From contig NADL03000643.1 in the NCBI GenBank assembly GCA_002205965.3, positions 20,627-84,626 on the forward strand: a DNA stretch of 64,000 nucleotides, written 5' to 3'. This DNA is from Kappaphycus alvarezii. Lineage: Eukaryota > Rhodophyta > Florideophyceae > Gigartinales > Solieriaceae. Under the pieces are notes generated by a model, which ran no database searches, was not told where the DNA came from, and saw nothing but the letters and a program-made list of their open reading frames with translations. Position numbers and translations under genes: made by a program. Below, one piece after another: positions 22,690 to 32,268 of this stretch. The number at the start of each line of letters is the position of its first letter. Position 1 is the stretch's first letter.

Positions 22690-23045
22690 CGGTGGTATAC
22701 AGATGTGTCCGAGAATGCTGTTCCACCTACATGGGAAGCATTCAAACTCTTGGTTGAGGCAAAGTTTGTCCCCTAGGACAGTGTCATTCGAGCTCGCGAC
22801 AAGCTTACCATGATCCGCTAGAAGAAAACTAGTGTGGCAGCGTACCTCGCGGTGTTCTGGAATTTGGTTATCAATATTCCCGGTATCAGTGAGTCAGAAA
22901 AAATGGCGCGGTTCTGTTAAGGTCTCAAACCTCACATTCTGTTGGAGGTTCGTAAAGGGAACCCATCCAAGTTTGAAGCTGCGATTACCATTGTTCTCAA
23001 CGATTTGAATGGCTTTGACTCGGAAAACTAGTTGGTCCACCAGAC
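22690..23045 (+). pseudogene. gag: Gypsy-3 Gag (retrotransposon_gag-like) with four in-frame stops
   Basis: One frame reads PPTWEAFKLLVEAKFVP, stop, DSVIRARDKLTMIR, stop, KKTSVAAYLAVFWNLVINIP, ISESEKMARFC, stop, GLKPHILLEVRKGN and TIVLNDLNGFDSEN, stop. This is the helical Gag core of Ty3/gypsy. The stops are TAG at 22774, TAG at 22819, TAA at 22918 and TAG at 23029, all in one frame. Each sits where Gln would be expected and differs from CAG or CAA by a single C-to-T change. No zinc knuckle is recognisable before the protease. Confidence 0.78.
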
Positions 23046-23269
23046 TTGGTGAACACTCAGGTGAGACCAGTGGTGAATGTGAACAGATGTACCAATGAGC
23101 AGAGTGAAAATGTTGTGGACATCACCGGAGCTAAATTCTCAGAGGACAGGGAAAAGTTGAGAAACTCCGAAGCCGAGTCTAATGGAATCATGTCTAGTCA
23201 TGATGACAGCATCCCCACTGATGGATCTATACCAGTGGGGCCTTTGTTAGTACTTGAAGGTAGACTGAA

Positions 23270-23730
23270 TTGAATAGCAGTCAAAGTACTAAAAGACGAT
23301 GGATGCAATACAAACGTGGTTTCAGCCGAGTTCCTGAAGCGAAATAGGAACTTGTTTGAGATTCGGCGTGAACGATCATTGTTTGCCATTCACAGAAGCG
23401 ACTTACTGAGGAAGTATCTGAGATAATTTCCAACGAAACAATTACGTTAGGCGAACATACATATACATCTAATTGGGCTGTGTCCCAAACCAGGTATGAT
23501 GTTCTATTGGGAATGCCGTGGCATGTTGCCCAAAATCCATGTGTCGACTATCGGAAACGGATTGTCATGGTGAAAGATGCTTCCATTCTAGTGATTGATC
23601 TAGACAACGAAAACCGTTTTGATATGTCCAATTTGGAAGTGAAGAAATTTAGACGAATGCTGAGGCATGGGGGTGACTTCGAAGTATTTCAGTTACTTGA
23701 AGTTCACAGTATGAGAGGAGTGACAGATTA
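23270..23730 (+). pseudogene. pol: Gypsy-3 retropepsin with a D-D-G-C active-site loop
   Basis: The N-terminal half reads AVKVLKDDGCNTNVVSAEFL, with D-D-G-C at 23295-23306 in place of D-S/T-G. After a frame change near 23400 the C-terminal half reads NWAVSQTRYDVLLGMPWHVA and CVDYRKRIVMVKD, the expected hydrophobic-G-M-P-W block. A poorly conserved linker follows (to 23730, ending in TAA). The homologous position in Gypsy-5 is Y-D-G-C, so the D-D-G form is probably ancestral to this lineage. Confidence 0.82.
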
Positions 23731-23739
23731 AAAGTTCGA

Positions 23740-24830
23740 TGAAAGACTGAGCATATTACTGGATATTTTTAAAGAGGTCTTTCAGGATGAATTGCCAAGA
23801 GGACTTCCTCCGATTCGATCAGTTGATCATGACATCAAAGTGGAGGAAGGAGCAAAGGCACCTCATCGACCTTTATTCCAGTTTTACCCATCCGACTTTA
23901 GGGCAGCAAAAGAGTACATCGAGTCTCTTTTGAGGAAAGGGAATATCAGGTCCAGTAAATTGCCATATGCGGCACCAATTTGCTTTGTGAAAGAAAAGGA
24001 TGGAAAACTTAGAGATGTTGTCGATTACCGCGATTTGAATCGCATCACCAAAAAGAATAATGCTCAACTCCCTTTTTCCGATGAAATGTTCGATGGACTT
24101 GGAAATGCGAGATTTTTCTCCAAGGTTGATTCCATAAGATAAGGGAGAAATCAGAGGACATCGAAAAGACTGCGTTCAATACAAAGTATAGGCAGTTTGA
24201 ATATCTTGTTATGCCAATGGGACTCTGCAACGCTCCTGCTACGTTCCAATTTTTTGATGAACCAGATCTTCTATGATTGCATCGATGACTTCTTTGTTGT
24301 CTTTATGGATGATCTTCTTATATTTAGTGAGAATGAGGAAGAAAATACGAACATCTGGAAATTATATTAAAGAGACTTAAGGATCACAAGTTGTACATCT
24401 CTCCGAAGAAATGCTCTTTCTTTCAGACTGAGCTGGATTTTTTGGGTTTAATAGTCGGGAAGGACGGCATTCGTGTCAATCCTGAGAAGGTCGAATTCCT
24501 ACAAACTTGGCCGAAATCTGAATCTCTAACTGAGTTGAGAAGTTTCTTAGGTCAAATTCAGTTTTTCCGTAAGTTCATTCCGAAGTTCTTTGCAATTGCT
24601 GCACCTCTCACAGATCTGACAAAGAAATGTCGAGGTATAGTGAAATGGGATCAACAGTGTGATAAAGCTTTCCATAAGCTAAAGAGAGCGATGAAATTGG
24701 CTCCAATCTTATTCGCTCCTAAATGGAAAAAAGCTATTTCGTGGTTATGTAGATGCTTCACAGCTCGCTGTCGGTGTAACTATAACACAGTTGGATGAAA
24801 ATGGAAGGGATCGTGTAATTTCTTTCTATT
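23740..24830 (+). pseudogene. pol: Gypsy-3 reverse transcriptase and start of RNase H
   Basis: ELPRGLPPIRSVDHDIKVEE opens the domain. KEYIESLLRKGNIRSSKLPY, VKEKDGKLRDVVDYRDLNRI and [14 protein letters not shown] follow. A deletion of about 20 bases and a frameshift at about 24140 remove the K-T-G-F-H-Q segment. [31 protein letters not shown] and the active site FMDDLLIFS (Phe for Tyr) continue in other frames. LYISPKKCSFFQTELDFLGL and VNPEKVEFLQTWP are in the long frame starting at 24391. RNase H begins with YVDASQLAVG near 24745 in a shifted frame. Confidence 0.87.
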
Positions 24831-25099
24831 CAAAGAAGCTTTCACCAACTGAGTCTGACTAAAATGCAAATAACAGAGAACCTCTGGCTTTGATTAATTT
24901 TGTAGAAAGATTGAGGTGCTATCTTGAAGATTCTGAATTTGAAATTTTAACAGACAACCAGTTGCTTAAGAGCTTCTTCAAAAAACCGATACTGAGTCGG
25001 AAAGAAGCACGTTGGTTGGAAACTCTCGGTAACTTCGGAATGTTCCCCATCAAACTAAAGCCTGGAAGAATTCACGTCTTGGGAGACGCATTATCCTGA
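24740..25099 (+). pseudogene. pol: Gypsy-3 RNase H
   Basis: Elements in order are YVDASQLAVGVTITQLDENG (first catalytic Asp), VISFYSKKLSPTESD, a TAA where the family has Tyr, NANNREPLALINFVERLRCY (Glu), then EFEILTDNQLLKSFFKKP (Asp) and PGRIHVLGDALS followed by TGA where Arg is usual. One stop therefore arose from a tyrosine codon and the other from CGA; this matters for the genetic-code question (see rejected items). Confidence 0.83.
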
Positions 25100-25108
25100 G
25101 CTCCGCAC

Positions 25109-26010
25109 TTGAAGAGAGGAAATCGTGACGTCTCAGTGAATGACGATGAATTTCTCTACCTCGATGTTGATCAGATCATTCCTCGGTATGATGACGACCA
25201 GTTCTTTGGTCCAGTGGTAAAAGCCATGGAAGGAGAGTGGCCAGAAGATATGGTTCAGAAACACAATCTTGAAAAGAATTCTCCCTATGTTCCGAAAAGA
25301 TGGTTCGAGGCTGTTTTACAATGGAAAGTTGTGCGTACTAAGAAGGTCAGTTCCGGATATTTTGCAAATTGCTCAAGACTCGAAAGTAGTTGGACATTTT
25401 AAATTTGCGAAGATAATGGCCAGATTAGATAGCTTCTATTGGAAAAATAACGTTCGGGATGTTCGAAAGTACATTGTGAAGGATGTCTTGCGTGTCAACA
25501 GTATAAGGACTCTAATAAAAAAGTTGACTAATTCAATGTCACTGGAATTGCCTGACTGCAGATGGGGATCATTAGCTACAGATTTCATTGTGAGGCTACC
25601 CCTAACGAGGAGCTCTCATGAAGCGATCACGACTTGGGTTGATCGACTTACCCGTCGAGTCCATGTTCTGAAATCTAAAACATCAGATACTGCTGAGGAC
25701 ATGGCTCGAGATTTCTTCGCGAATATCTTCAAGAGCCACGGGTTGCAGGACGATGTGACCTCAGATAGGGACAGCAAGTTCATTTCAAAGTTTTGGAAGA
25801 CACTGATGAATCTTTGTGGGGTGAAATTAAGAATGTATACAAGTAGGCATCCACAAACAGATGGTGCTTCCGATATTACGAATAGGATGATCGAGAACTA
25901 TCTCTGTTGCTATTGCTCGTATTATCAGGGTGACTAAGATGAACTGCTTTCTTCTGCAGAATTTGTATACAACTCGGCTGTGAGCGATGATCTGGGTATG
26001 TCACCATTTG
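25109..26010 (+). pseudogene. pol: Gypsy-3 integrase (zinc finger and core)
   Basis: The zinc region reads VVGHFKFAKIMARLDSFYW in one frame, with its cysteines CLACQQYKD in another (two compensating frameshifts near 25480). The core follows: RWGSLATDFIVRLPLTRSSH (Asp), DDVTSDRDSKFISKFWKTL (Asp) and TSRHPQTDGASDITNRMIEN. The usual catalytic Glu of T-D-G-A-S-E is Asp here. LLSSAEFVYNSAVSDDLGMS closes the domain. TAA replaces Trp in YYQGD-stop-DELL, and TGA replaces Trp in GLG-stop-TPKSPLD. Confidence 0.87.
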
Positions 26011-26049
26011 AGCTGGGCTTGGGATGAACACCTAAATCGCCATTGGACT

Positions 26050-26680
26050 TCTTGGCTAGCAGCAGCATACCTCTTCAGAGTTTGGAATTTTTTAGTTCCA
26101 AGCTCAAGGTTTCTCTTGAGGATGCTCAATTTACATACAAAGTGGCGAAAGCTCGGCAAGCTGCATATGATTCAAGGTGATATAAGGTTCCAGATTATAA
26201 AGTCGGTTAAAAGCTATGGATCAATCATTCGTTGTTTACGGATGTTAATTTTAGGTCCCAGGATTCTAAAAAGGTTGTTGCGCGCAGATATGGCCCATTT
26301 ATGGTTAAGGAGCTAATTGGTAAGAATGCTGTTCGACTGCATCTCCCTGCTCATTTTAGAATCCATTCATTCATTCATATCATTCACACCACACCACATT
26401 TGGAGCATCCCGATGACATTGCTTTACCCATTCCCCATGCACCTGCACCGCTTGAACTGCCTAGTGGACCAGAACAGAAAGTTGAGGTTACCTCGGATCA
26501 GAAAAAGGTTGGACGCGGTTACAAGTTCTTGGTTTTGATGCGTGGAGTGTCACGTCATAAGGCGGAGTAGCAATCAACGAAGGACTTTGTTAATGTTACG
26601 GAAGATGAATCTGCTGCAGAAACGAATGCTTTCCAAGAGTATATTCGGAATCATAATATACTCTCGCAGTATCATTGAAG
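26050..26680 (+). pseudogene. pol: Gypsy-3 integrase C-terminus and chromodomain
   Basis: LWINHSLFTDVNFRSQDSKK, RYGPFMVKELIGKNAVRLHL and FIHIIHTTPHLEHPDD form the GPY/F-like C-terminal module of Ty3/gypsy integrase. The chromodomain follows: VGRGYKFLVLMRGVSRHKAE, a TAG where the conserved Trp belongs, QSTKDFVN, then NAFQEYIRNHNIL. Chromodomains of this type guide insertion into histone-methylated chromatin. The TAG is one G-to-A step from TGG. Confidence 0.82.
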
Positions 26681-26696
26681 AGGACGTCAATAGCCT

Positions 26697-26707
26697 GAGG
26701 GAGGGAA
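26697..26707 (+). promoter_or_regulatory. Gypsy-3 polypurine tract
   Basis: gagggagggaa, 11 bp upstream of the 3' LTR start at 26719. Confidence 0.65.
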
Positions 26708-26718
26708 TAGTCTACCAA

Positions 26719-27165
26719 TGTCTCTGTTACACCACTGCGTAGTAGAGACTTATTCGCTGTCGCTATTCCAATTCTCTATTACTCAGTGGTGAAACAGAGA
26801 ATGTGCATCACTCTTGGAAGAATCTAGAAGCTGTGTGTAACCGGATAGCGGTTTTATCGCTGAGTAGTTTTTTTCTCTACAGTATTTTTTTTTTGACGTG
26901 GAGCCCCACGTTATCGTCTCGTTTATGTCTTAGATAGTACTATTGTTTAGTTACAGCTCTACTTTCTAGGTATTTCTACTGACCTGGCACAATTCTGAGA
27001 GTTGTTTAGAAGAGCTGCCGTACTGTCTATAAAAGGGGGACTCATCTGGAATCCAGGTACACTCCATACACTTTTTGCCCCAACTTTCTGAAACCCACTA
27101 CCATCGTCTCTACTGTTCCTTTAGCAGCGCCCTGTCTTCCTCTCTGTCTGTTTCACATGGTCTCC
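26719..27165 (+). repeat. Gypsy-3-type LTR, second copy
   Basis: It matches 21205-21655, including the terminal palindrome (tctctgttacaccactg with cagtggtgaaacagaga) and TATA (tataaaaggggga, about 27030). Beyond 27165 the sequence bears no resemblance to the corresponding part of the 5' copy. It may therefore be the 5' LTR of a second element as well as the 3' LTR of Gypsy-3. Confidence 0.82.
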
Positions 27166-27282
27166 TGATACATCTTCGGCTTCCTGCTCTTCTTCGTCTC
27201 CCTCGCTCTTCTCAACGTTCAGTATACTTCCATTATCAGCACTCAGCCTCAGATGCTTTGTAGCACATTGCTTGGACATCCC

Positions 27283-28090
27283 TGATCCCCACCGTCGCCC
27301 TCGTTTCCAAGCGTCGTCAGTTTCTACAGCGCATCACTTCAGCTTCTTCGCCGTCCGCTTCGTGTCCCATTTCTGCGATGCATCAGAGTTACTTGGGGAC
27401 TCGTGTTGCCCCGAGGTCTGACAGGCTATTGATTCGCTACGCCTCCGCTGACCTCTTTTCTTTGGTTTCGAATGCTTCTGCTTTTGCCTCGACTCTCACT
27501 GTCGCGTGGCGCCGGTCATTGATATCCTCGGGCATCATACCAATGTCTTATCTTGTGCTGATGGCTCCATTTGCCGTTAAAATCTGCTCCGAGATGGTCT
27601 TTTTTCTGAGCTTACTACTCTCGCAATTGCCCTACGCCCCGTGCGAGAAAAGGAATTTCTCCATGATGCCGCTCTCTTTTCTTCTCTTCGTCGTCGCCTC
27701 GATCTCTTCATTGACAACCCTCAACTCGCTCCCTGCCCACTAGGATATAATCTGACTGTGATCAGCCCCAAGTCTGCGCCCTACAATCTTTCCGCTATCT
27801 TCGATGCCATCGCTATTCTTTCTCAAGCTGATGCTGTCAAGACGGACAGGTATCGAGCCCTTTGCGATGATCATGATATGGATTTCAACCTGATGGGTTT
27901 CGATATCCACGACTATGTTGGTCCTGGGACCGAGGATGGGTTGCATCGCATTTCCAAGTACAACGCCTCCAGGAAAGGGACGAATCTTTTTGCTGGACAT
28001 CAACGCCGGTTACTTGTTCTCAGTTTCTTGGTCCAACAACGTACTGCGATAGCTATTAATCACAGGAAGCTACACTACCTTGACCCGTAA
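27283..28090 (+). pseudogene. Unidentified frameshifted coding remnant after the LTR
   Basis: One frame is open from 27283 (LIPTVALVSKRRQFLQRITS) past an ATG at 27378 (MHQSYLGTRVAPRSD). A second frame, 27641-28090, continues with SSLRRRLDLFIDNPQLAPCP, IFDAIAILSQADAVKTDRYR and FDIHDYVGPGTEDGLHR. Joined at about 27600 they would give roughly 260 codons. The position just after an LTR and the helical, Leu-rich composition suggest a Gag-like protein of a different element, but I recognise no family. It could equally be host sequence. Confidence 0.45.
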
Positions 28091-29238
28091 TTCTGTAGTT
28101 CTGATATGTTCATGCGTCAGTTCAAGTCTCTCTCTCTCTTATCACGCAAAGCATTTCGAGGCGACTGTTGCTTTTAATACATTGGTACCCTCACTGTACT
28201 TATGAATCATTCTGGGGCGTGTAAGGTGACTTCACAATTTTATCAGGATCCTTTGGCCAACTGATCATACGTTTGGAGATGAAACAGTGCAAGCTTATGC
28301 GCATTGCCCAAACAGATGAACAGATTTCGATGAGCTTTAGAAGTCCTGGTTTGATGCAGAACAGACCTCATAATGGTATCACAGTTGTAAGACGATTCGT
28401 TCGGATTCATCATCTGCTGGAGTTGACGAAATCGATTTCTTGATTTTCTGGGCCGTTGGTTGGAATAAAAATTCACATGATAACTCACTGGTCAGATTGA
28501 CTTATTGAGGCGCAGAGTGTGGGGTTTTAACGCTTAGAAGTTATATTCGATCGATCGATTGATCATTGCAAGCATGCAACGTTGCGGATCATATGAAAGC
28601 CTGTACACAGAAAAGCTGAATTTTTGTTTTAACAGTTGTTTAAATGTTGAGATAAGAAGATGAAAGAACAAATAGTTCCAAATTGACTACTGGGTAATTG
28701 CCTGAATTGGCTCAAATAATAAAATTATAGAAAAAATTATAATAAGAGATGATCGATGGAGATAGCTCGGTGATAGGAACTATGTTAAAATATTCCTACC
28801 ATTTAGGACTATACATAATATTGGTAAGAGTAATTAAATTTCCAGCAGATGAGAAATTTCGGGTCCAATCCAAAAATTGAAACCAAAAGAAAAACTCAGC
28901 TACCCCTCAATGGCTCTGGAAAAAGTAATGGTTGGAATTTGAATTTGACCATACGTAATCTAGGTCCAAAAAAGGCAAAATTGAATCGGAACATACTGGG
29001 TCCAATCGAAAATTCAACGCCAGATCCCGATTCAGTCTGGATTTTGTGACTCTCGTTAAACGCTAGAGAAACTAGAACGCTCAGAGGAATGGCTGCGTAG
29101 CCGTCAAAGCATGATTATTTGCTCTCCGCGAATCAACCCCGTCTGATTCCCTTTGATCAGTCCTTTTCGCGAGTAGTACCATTCAACTGCAACCAATTCT
29201 GCGTATTACTCCTGCAGTAAATACCATACCATGGGAGC

Positions 29239-29581
29239 TGAAACAAAGTTCTGATAGCTAGAGCTAGTACGCTGGTGGAAGAGGGTATAGATGTTAGCGT
29301 TGTAGACCTTCGTTTCTTCTTTTCCTTCGTTTCCCTGAACCGGAGGCAAGACCCAGGTTTATATACTCACCAACAGCATGAGACGTGAGTTTGCAAAGCA
29401 CAAAATTCTACCCCTAGAGAGCTCTAAATGGTAAGAGCTGTAAGTACAAAAAGTACTTAAAATTATATGATTGGATAGAATGGACGCATTTCTACAATGC
29501 CTGGTCCTCATTTAAGAATGTTTCTGCGCAGCAGCCTTACTGTGATGTGATCGCAGCATGCTTTGTTAGCAGGTTGCCAAT
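29239..29581 (-). repeat. Gypsy-4 3' LTR
   Basis: It shares the words gagctagtac, gtttatatactcacc, tctacccctagagagctc and atatgattgg with the LTR at 33276-33607 and the copies at 41436, 53083 and 59124. On the minus strand gtatataaa is the likely TATA box. Confidence 0.85.
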
Positions 29582-29839
29582 TCCTCCTGGTTAACGACCT
29601 CTTCATCTAAAAGTTCACAATACAAGCTATGAGCGGTGATATATTTCTTGAATCCAGAATTCAGTGTTCCATCAGAGTCGACAAAATCGCGCTTAGGTTG
29701 CCATACAGCCCCATGTGTTGGAGTACCTTTCATCAAAGTAAATAACTAACAACCTTTGTCACGTTCCCGATACTTCTATATGGCTTCAACGACATATTCC
29801 TCACCCTGGGACAGGATCAAGTCTAGGAGTTATAGGAAG

Positions 29840-30960
29840 TCCAATGTCAGCTGGTTGTTCTTTTAACGGTGTAGCGTGGATGACATGAGTAGCTGAGTGA
29901 ATTTTTATGTTACCCATACGATCAAATATTTAGGGGTTTTAGGGGTATTAGGGGTATTAGGGTTTTTTAAGGGGATTTAGGGGATTTAGGGGATTTAGAA
30001 GATTTAACCAGTTGCAAACATGAGAAAAGTCCGGACCAGCGAGCGGAAATCATCTTCGAGTCTTGTGACTTAGAGTATGCATCTTCAAACGTTGAACAAT
30101 TTCTCCAGACCTTATCTTCAATGCTGTAATCAGGCATCTTACAGTTCTTAGATGAGCTGGAGCCCTATTCAGCTTTTCCCACCTCATATACAAACTTTGC
30201 CGTCTCTATGGATATCTCGAGTCTCAACTGAGAGTCATCAAAAGACTCAACTGGACACTCAGATCCAGACAAGATTTCCAATGGAAACTTTGGATTCCAA
30301 CCTAAGTCGAGCTTAAATGGTGACATACCGAAGTCCGTAGTTACTTTCCATGTACGCAAATTCCACTCCTGGAAGCAAGCCATCCCAGTCATCTTGATCA
30401 TAGCTGCAATAAAATATCAAGTAGTTTTCTACTATTGAATTCATAAATTTCGAAGCTCCATCCGTTTGAGGATGTCAGCTGCTTGACATATTCAACTTGA
30501 CTTTACAGATTTCCATCAGATGACTCCAGAATCTTGAAGTAAACTGCGGATCTCTCTCAGAAGCAATGTCCTCAGGCATGCCATGGTGCTCGATAACATT
30601 TCTGAAGAAGATGTCCGCGCCATCAAAGGCTGTATCCGTTCCTTGAGATAGAATGAAATGTACTATTCTCAGGAAAAGATCAACCTAGGTGATGAGAGTA
30701 TCGTATCCGTTCTTCTTTTTAGGAATTTCAGCAATGAAATCAGTTTCAAGAGACCCAATCTTTACTTCGTTGTTTCAATAGCGTTTGGATCATAAAGATT
30801 CTTGCCAACATAGTCCTTTTTTGGTTGGCGAGTCAAAAATCCCTCTGTGTACCTCTTGACATTTCTTGCTTTGTTCTTCCAATGAAAGTTCTTCAATCTC
30901 GACATGGTTTTCGAAAATGCGAAATGTCCTGCAAGCTTGAAATCATGAGCCATCTACAGT
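29840..30960 (-). pseudogene. pol: Gypsy-4 integrase and C-terminal region
   Basis: From high to low coordinate: MAHDFKLAGHFAFSKTMSRL with FHWKNKARNVKRY (zinc region, 30762-30953), heavily broken core sequence in 30420-30760, then MSPFKLDLGWNPKFPLEIL and VESFDDSQLRLEISIETAKF (30165-30401). No continuous frame links these parts and the catalytic triad cannot be read. The C-terminal module is disrupted by the telomere-like insertion. The partner region is 53620-54760. Confidence 0.75.
29930..30006 (+). repeat. Interstitial telomere-like repeat (TTAGGGG/TTTAGGGGA variants)
   Basis: About 77 bp made of irregular G-rich units: ttaggggttttagggg, tattagggg, tattaggg, then three copies of ggggattta. 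It lies inside the integrase C-terminal region of Gypsy-4. The paired place in Gypsy-5 (near 53770-53800) holds about 27 bp of ordinary gypsy sequence instead, so this is a replacement specific to block 1. Fungal telomeres are commonly TTAGGG-type. Confidence 0.85.
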
Positions 30961-31199
30961 ATTTTGGAAACATATTTATGAGGAATGCAGAGCTTTCTGT
31001 AGTAAAATAATCGCTTTCTTTCTCTTCTGAAAAAAGGCAAAAGTTTTCAACTGGCCACTTTTTATCTCATCTTCAATTCTTTCCCCTTTCATGGCCTTCA
31101 CGATTGGCCCGAAGGATTGGTCGTACTCATAGCTACCGACTATAGCTTCAAACTAAACATGTGGAATCCTGATACAATTAGAAATCAAGAACGGGTCTG

Positions 31200-32268
31200 T
31201 CCTTCCTGCAACATGAGGTGCTCTTGACAAGGCATTCCCAAGAACATAAATCTTCCCAGACTTCAATGTCGCCGGAAATATTCCGAATTCATCGAGAGTC
31301 TCTAGCCATCTGGCCTCTCATAGACAGAGTTTCGGCTTCGTGAAGAAGTTCTTCAAAGCTTAACTGTTCATAAAGATCTCGGAACTTCATCCTTCCAAAT
31401 AGCACCGAAACATCTTTAGGAAGAAGATCAGTCCCAATAGCTCTCGATCGTTTGCAGTGTAGTCCTTCTCTGACTCTGTGAGCTCTCTTGAGAATAAAGC
31501 CATCACATGGTCATTCCTATTCTCATCTAGCTGGGTAAGCGTTCCACCAACTGCTTTTTGTGATGCATCAATTTGTCCTCTAAATTATTTCTTCCAATCT
31601 GGACCGACCCTGACAGGAGCACTGGTGATCAAATCCTTAAGTTTCTGAAATGCGACATCGCACTATTCATCCCATTTTCCAATCCCATACTCCTTCTTAG
31701 TTAGATTTGCCAAAGTTGCGGCAATTTCGGAGACGTTTTTGCTGAACTTTCGAAAGAAATGTAGTAGAACAAAAAAATACTAACCTCTTTCACTATCTTC
31801 AGATGCGGCCATGAGTGCAGCGCCTCGAACTTTTCTGGATTTACCCGAATTCCACTATCCTTCACAATCAATCCAAGAAAATCAGCTTTCATCTTCATGC
31901 CGAAGTCCCACTCTTTTGCTTTAGCGTATAGTTTATGCTCCATCAGCTTTGACAGTACAATCTCGATGTTTTTCAATTGCTTCATCTTTGCTGAATATCA
32001 GCAAATCATCAATTTATACCACCATGACGATGTCGATACAATCATGGAAGATACTGTCAGTCAAGGTCTGAAAGGTGACCGGGGCATAGCAGAGCCCCAA
32101 TGGCATTACCAAGTACTCAAAAGGACCATATTTCGTGTTGAAGGCATTTTTCTCCATATCTTCAGGCTCGCACGAATCTGGTGAAACATAGTTCTGAGAT
32201 TCAACTACGAAAAAACATATGATCCCCCAAATCTGTCGAACAGCTCATCAAACCTTGGCAACGGCCCA
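31200..32268 (-). pseudogene. pol: Gypsy-4 reverse transcriptase (C-terminal part) and RNase H
   Basis: Starting at the deletion junction: YNGPLPRFDELFDRFGGSYV, then the H-Q-I-R region, the active-site box read as VV-stop-IDDLLIFS (TAA at 32014-32016 on the minus strand, where Tyr belongs), KLMEHKLYAKAKEWDFGMKM, ADFLGLIVKDSGIRVNPEKF and EALHSWPHLKIVKEV. RNase H follows in broken frames to about 31200. The RT N-terminus and all of the protease are missing. The same TAA occurs in Gypsy-5. Confidence 0.82.

Larger units (their letters stand above)
21205..27165 (+). mobile_element. Gypsy-3: Ty3/gypsy chromovirus with LTRs at both ends, degenerate
   Basis: Related LTRs start at 21205 and 26719 (both tgtctctgttacaccactg). 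Between them lie Gag, D-D-G-type retropepsin, reverse transcriptase, RNase H, integrase and a C-terminal chromodomain in gypsy order, with a purine tract (26697-26707) before the 3' LTR. All domains are interrupted by stops or indels. The chromodomain places it among chromoviruses, which target heterochromatin. Similarity between the two LTRs is lost after about 21655 and 27165, so the true LTR ends, and hence any target-site duplication, are not determined. Confidence 0.88.

Noticed and set aside
22774..25099. Reassigned stop codons (TAG/TAA read as Gln), suggested by Gln-position stops in Gypsy-3 Gag and Gypsy-2
   Set aside because: Other stops in the same element replace Tyr (RNase H), Arg (TGA after GDALS) and Trp (chromodomain), frameshifts are frequent, and the intact gene at 50098 gives no support. 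Mutational decay explains all of them.
28849..29049. 66-codon frame with NLTIRNLGPKKAKLN text in the left flank of block 1
   Set aside because: The corresponding frame in block 2 is destroyed by many stops and substitutions with no sign of codon conservation.
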